Assembly: GCA_032622095.1 (NCBI GenBank) | Contig: CP136061.1 | Coordinates: 219,949,148 to 220,013,147 of the forward strand | From: Siphonodentalium dalli | Lineage: Eukaryota; Mollusca; Scaphopoda; Gadilida; Siphonodentaliidae | Reading direction: 5' to 3' | DNA length: 64,000 bases | Part shown: positions 57,593 to 64,000 of the stretch, one piece after another | Layout: every line of letters starts with the position of its first letter | Numbering within the stretch: the first letter of the stretch is position 1 | The notes under the pieces: generated by a model | The model's database searches: none | Told to the model about the DNA's origin: nothing | The model's input: only the letters and a program-made list of their open reading frames with translations | Position numbers and translations under genes: made by a program

Positions 57593-57929
57593 TAAAAAAA
57601 ATCCCAACTTACAACTGGATTTGAAATGGCGGGTCACATATATGTGTATATTGCAATACAAAAAATATCCTAACACTATGCCAAATGTCTAACCAGAGTC
57701 AAATATGATTCTATAAACTATTTTGTTGTAACATCGATCATTGGTCACATGACCTTTGGAGGGTAGAGTGACAACAGGAGGCCACTTCATTAAGACAAAA
57801 AATTAGTATGAATCCAGAACAAGAGCTGCACTACTGTACATATAGTACAATCACACATGCCCACACTTGAGGCATAATGACTTAACGTATTTAAAACGAC
57901 GATAATCGCCCACCGCTGCATATATTTTA

Positions 57930-60394
57930 CCCTGTGCCAATGCATTCTCTTATATATGCGAGTCGACCATAGGTCGCCTCGCATATATAAGAGAATGCAT
58001 TGGCCTAACAATTTTTTACAATTTTAATAATTTTTTCTTGTATTCTTTAACAATTTTATAATTTCACCCATACAGAGCCCCAGACAAACATGAGCAGACG
58101 ACACTCTTCTATATGCTTATATATATATGTGTGGGGCTCCCTGCAGGGTAATGGATGTTTTTTATTTTATGTCCTAAAAATTGTAAGAAACATTTATTTA
58201 AACGAGAGGCCGATCACGATCGGCAGATGTTTAACCCATACCTTGGGGATAGCGACTAGTCATAATTGATAATTTGTCAAAGATATGATCACAGGAATTA
58301 ATCCATATATCAGTACCCAACTTGAAATCAAAAGCTCAAATAATTTGACTTAAGGAAGGGTTAAAGTATTTGGGGTGGGGAGGAGTAGTTTTAAATCTCA
58401 TAACTCTGTCCCTATTCACCCAAGGACCTCTCACTGTGAGATCCAATGGTTTAGTGATTTCGGAGGACATGTTTAGGAGTTTAAGTTAACTCATTGGAAG
58501 CAAAAGTGATAAATCCCTATCTTTAACACTTTTGACATGCCAGATATTCAAAATTTATTCACTTCTAAAGAGAAATTATAATTTGTTGACAAGCCAGACT
58601 GCTTAGAATGACATACATGTAGGGGATTCCATCTCATATTTAAATGGTACTTTAATTACCCCCCCCCCCCCCCCATTCTCCCCAGTTATTTCTTTATCAA
58701 ACATGGACAGATATAAGATCAGATCTGACCTGTGTATTAAATAAGATTAAGTGTTTCATAACAGGGGTGTATGCATGGTTTTCAAAAATATATGTAGTTT
58801 ATACAATTCAAAAGTATTATCTATATAATGTTATACAGACATAATATGATGAGGATGCTTGCCCCAATGACCACTAAATCGTTCATATAAAAGAAAGTAA
58901 GTTAGCCCTCAATTAAATGGTTTCACACATTACAATGTTTTACAAGTAGCTTGGACACTAAAAGCCACAACCTTCAATGTTAATCTTCTAAGTGCTCTGT
59001 GGCCCCTAAAATTCAATCAACCATGAAAATATGAACAAATGGGAAAATAAGGTTCCTGGAAACACTAACATCTACCATATTGATTTTCAAAACAAGTCAT
59101 CACTTACAATAGTCATTGTATATTTATCTGCCTGATTCCCATTGCATAGATAAATCATATTGGCCATCAGCTGTTATTTTAATTTCAAATTGAAAGCACA
59201 TGTCTGAAGGGTTAATATATTTTGTAAAAATCAATTAATCAGTCAAAACCAAAATTTATATAAGTGAATAGTGTGCAAAGATACCCAACAGATATTAAGA
59301 GATATGAAGAAGAGTCCATGTACATTATAGCATGTGTCTATGGAAACCTTGGAAAGGGTTAATTATTTTTGAAGCAAATTAATGGAATTTAGAAGACACT
59401 AAGTCTTATATAGGTGAGTGGGGGCTCTTATCTCACCCTGTAATGCAATTTCAAGAATAGGATAAACAACAGTCTTGTGCTGCCATAAATCAATTTGACA
59501 GTTAGAATAAACAAACAGCCAGCCACCAGTGTTGTTTATCTTGACCACCAGAGCTCTGTATAATATGTCATCACTCATTTCATAACAGATTTCACTTGGA
59601 ATGACAACATCTATAAAATGTCCTCTCATATACTCTGGATGTTCACATGGTAATTTATTGATATCATTATATTACATGAAACTATTGCAATAAAATCTTC
59701 ATATTTTCAAAACAGGATATCACACCTAATTAATCGTATAAAACTAAAATAAATGAAAGTGTCAATATTTTTTATTATTAAACTTTTTTTTTTATTGTTA
59801 TTAAAGTTCAAACAAAATTTAATATTTGTATCTGTTTGTATATGCTAAATTTAGCAAGGAGCTGAATCTAAAAAAATCCAATTTTTTTTATAAATGTTTT
59901 TCTCGAAAAAGGGTCATAACTCCTTTAAAATTAATCGGATCAAACCCATATTCGAACTCGATCTGTATTTTGGGCTGTGAAACTCATATACAAAATTTCT
60001 TTTCGATCGGATAGAAAATGTTTGAGTTATGGCAGAATGCGTGAATTCTAAGTTGAAAAAGGGCAATAACTCTGTAACAAAATCTGGGATCAAACCCAAA
60101 TTCGAACTCGATCTGTATTTTGGGCTGAGAAACCCATATACAAAATTTCTTTTCGATCGGATAGAAAATGTTTGAGTTATCGCATTACTCGTAAAGTGTC
60201 TATGGACAGACAGACAGACAGACAGACGGACGAACGACGAGTGGTCAATCCGGGCAACGACACTATGTTTACCATACTATGGTATGGGTAAACATAAAAA
60301 AACGATCAAAAATTGTTAAGCCAATGCATTCTCTTATATATGCGAGGCGACCTATGGTCGACTCGCATATATAAGAGAATGCATTGGCACAGGG
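57930..60394. mobile_element. Hairpin-ended element, long form (2465 bp)
   Basis: Left 270 bp equal the medium form; right end from ~60298 (GATCAAAAATTGTTAAGCCA) also equals it. The extra ~2.1 kb between (58202-60297) has no open frame above 76 codons, so no transposase is visible. It ends in two copies of a ~130-bp repeat (TTCGAACTCGATCTGTATTT at ~59953 and ~60101) and GACAGACAGACAGAC. Confidence 0.8.
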
Positions 60395-61479
60395 TAAAAA
60401 AAATATATATTTTTGGAAAGTTCACCCTTAGGCATATACGTGTACATCATAGTACATGTGTAACCATGTCGCCAAATTAAATAAAGTAATTTTAACAGAA
60501 GCACAATGTAACAATAGTACTGTAGCGCCGTGTGGCTATTGTTACGGGACTCTATCAATAAAATAAAATGAGACTTCCTGTTACAGTCCCGTAACTATAT
60601 CCACTCCGTTACACATACGTTTAACTTGTAACTTGTGTTGCTACAGTCACCCGACTCACGTGGCCACTAGTTGCTACTTGTGTGCAGTTGTGTCCGACGG
60701 GCTAAGAATAACTTCTAATAACACAGAGAAATAGTCCATCTTTCATTACGCCCTCTATGGGTGTTTCCTGTGAATGTGCTTTACGTGTCAATGGGCCAAA
60801 TATGATTAAAAAGGTAGTTGAATATTTTCGTACTCGAACCATGTGATTAGAAAGGTACTTGAGTATTTTCGTACTTCGTATCGCTTTGCTGTTACTTCGG
60901 TGGGCATCTCGACGTGCTATATTGATATATGTCTTGTTGGCCACAAGCTAAAAAGTGCACACCGAGTAATTGGAACGGGAATTCGCTCGTTAACCCTTAG
61001 CGCACTGCGCGTTTCTATGGTTCTTAAATCTGCTTTGTTGTATTGTTATTTGAACATCTTTCATTTATTTGATTCGCACATGAACCCTTCGAGCTGTTTG
61101 TTTATATCGGTGTTTAACACGTTATTTAACATCGTTTAGTGAACTTTTTCATTTAGTTGTACACGACAAATATTGGCATGTTATATTCTAAATGAATTGG
61201 GATGGTAATTACTACCCAATCTCCACGTTATTCCTTCGTGATATTTGTAAATATTGACGTTTAGTAAACTTTAGTATCGGTCTTTTTTTTCATTTCGTTG
61301 TTCGCGGAATATATCTCAGCTATGAATAGAGATGTTATTAAGAAAAGTTCCAACATTGACCCTACACATTGGTTGTTTAACATACAATGTGGCCTTATTC
61401 TAAAACACACTTCTATGTCTGTACGGAGCATATATCAGAATGCGATATGAATTGAAGAATGTTCAGAAATGACCCCCCT
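60395..61479. other. No gene seen
   Basis: Contains a near-duplicate pair around CCATGTGATTAGAAAGGTAC and TATTTTCGTACT (60825-60880). The open frames here lack splice borders or family motifs. Confidence 0.5.
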
Positions 61480-62045
61480 TCTGGGACAATGTTTTAATTT
61501 ATCCTCATGGGGAGGGGGCATATTTTAATTAGTCCTAATTGGACCATATTTTAACTGACCCTCATGGAACTAGATTTTATTAACCCCCATGGGACCGTAG
61601 TTTAATCAACACTAATGACACCGTATTGTAATTTTAATTAACCCACATACTGGGACCATATTTTTAACTTGAATTAGTTATCTCATGGTACCATATTTTA
61701 ATTGGCCTTCGTGGGACCATATTTCAACTAACCCCAATGGTTCCATAATTTGTATTAACCCTCATGGGACCATATTTTAAATAACCATGATCAGTTATGA
61801 GACATTGTTTTTAATTAACAAGGTACAATTTTAATTAACAATCATGGGACCATATTTTTTGTTAACACTCATTGGACCATATTTTAATTAACCCTCATTA
61901 TCCATATTTTATTTAACCCTCATGTGACTATATTTTAATTTACCCTCATCGGACCATAGTTTAATGAACCCTCTCTGAATTTGACGATATTTAATTAACC
62001 CTCGTGGAACCATACATGTATTTTAATTAACCCTTACAAGAAGCC
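61480..62045 (+). repeat. Decayed AT-rich minisatellite
   Basis: About 17 units of 28-40 bp on the theme CATGGGACCATATTTTAATT followed by AACCCT. The unit is approximately palindromic in its TTTAATTAA part. No coding. Confidence 0.85.
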
Positions 62046-62149
62046 ATACTTTCAAAGTTGATATCAGGAGTGCATTACCTGAGACCTTTCTTAGATCAGT
62101 ATTACGCCCTCATAGTGTGTATATTGGCAAGTATATCTGAATATGTCGT

Positions 62150-62430
62150 AGGTGATGGACTAAATTGTGATTATAAACGTGAACCATGTAACGAAGATCG
62201 ACAATTTTGGCTTGATTATTATTCTGCATGCTATTTCATGCACTATTCGGACCACTATTTCAAATGAAATTAGAACAGGAATTTGCGTACTTCTGTGTAC
62301 TAAATGTGAATAGAAACATACTTGGCATTTGCGTACTTGATCCATGTAACGACGATGAGAGCTTTTGGCCTGATTAATATTCTGCATACTATTCATACCT
62401 CTATTTCAATAGAAATTAGAACAGATAACA
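62150..62430 (+). repeat. Two-unit tandem repeat (~130 bp)
   Basis: CATGTAACGA, TTTTGG and CTGATTAATATTCTGCAT-like strings recur in order at 62189-62275 and 62344-62425, both ending AAATTAGAACAG. The first unit is open (69 codons, no known match), the second is not. Confidence 0.6.
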
Positions 62431-63777
<1,347 letters not shown>

Positions 63778-63936
63778 GTTTTACATACATAGTATTACAT
63801 TAGACACAAAGCAACATCTGTTCAGTGAGAAAGTCCCTTGCACGTATGCGTCACTCACTACCACGGAGGAGGAAAAGCGGTTCATGTTCACGGTAAATGG
63901 TATCTTGCCAAAATCTGACATACCATATTGTTTTAA

Positions 63937-64000
63937 CCCTTTACCCAACAAACCAGCCAAAACCGGCCAAATAAAGCTTCAACAGCCTAAACTATCTTCG
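63937..64000 (+). mobile_element. TTAACCCTTTACCC-ended MITE, cut by the window end
   Basis: The first 64 bp match 35482-35545 with two changes, preceded by TTAA. Confidence 0.75.

Overview
The window looks like AT-rich nuclear DNA of an animal, most likely a marine invertebrate. The reasons are short exons with GT/AG borders separated by long introns, vertebrate-type gene families (SLC26, CHST8-14), decayed LINE pieces, and very many small inverted-repeat DNA elements. The tandem blocks of clauses such as 'GGTGAGCTA' after GACG-rich tracts resemble repeats I associate with molluscs and other lophotrochozoans. That placement is an impression and was not tested.

All three recognisable protein genes lie head to tail on the minus strand. 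(1) 1564-16972 is an SLC26 anion transporter (sulfate/chloride/bicarbonate family). Thirteen exons could be placed, with splice phases that agree across every junction except at two one-base indels; both ends are missing. (2) 29937-36972 is a complete three-exon carbohydrate sulfotransferase of the CHST8-14 (HNK-1/chondroitin/dermatan) family, 348 residues, a type II Golgi membrane protein. (3) 50864-55330 is a paralogue of it with the same exon phases, whose first exon was not found. A sulfate-type transporter beside two sulfotransferases suggests a sulfation theme, but co-regulation is only inferred.

Most of the rest is mobile DNA. A 481-bp element with AGGTACTC ends has at least five copies; one sits in a duplicated locus whose sister copy is the empty site, which demonstrates TTAA target duplication. 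At 21522-23958 four elements are nested, and each insertion can be dated relative to the others by target duplications (TTAA, 9-bp GAAGGAGTC, 5-bp TTTAA). At 35430-35932 three inverted repeats are nested inside each other. A family whose two ends are each a ~75-bp hairpin occurs in 229-, 372- and 2465-bp forms. LINE fragments lie at 10563, 31900, 40992, 43481 and 56420. The first ~46 nt of a U2 snRNA lie at 49852 fused to unrelated GC-richer DNA. Further features are a decayed ~30-bp AT minisatellite (61480-62045), GA and ATG microsatellites, and a recurring paired motif AATAAAGAGCGTT.

No CRISPR, operon, prokaryotic or viral gene was seen. No tRNA or rRNA gene was recognised.
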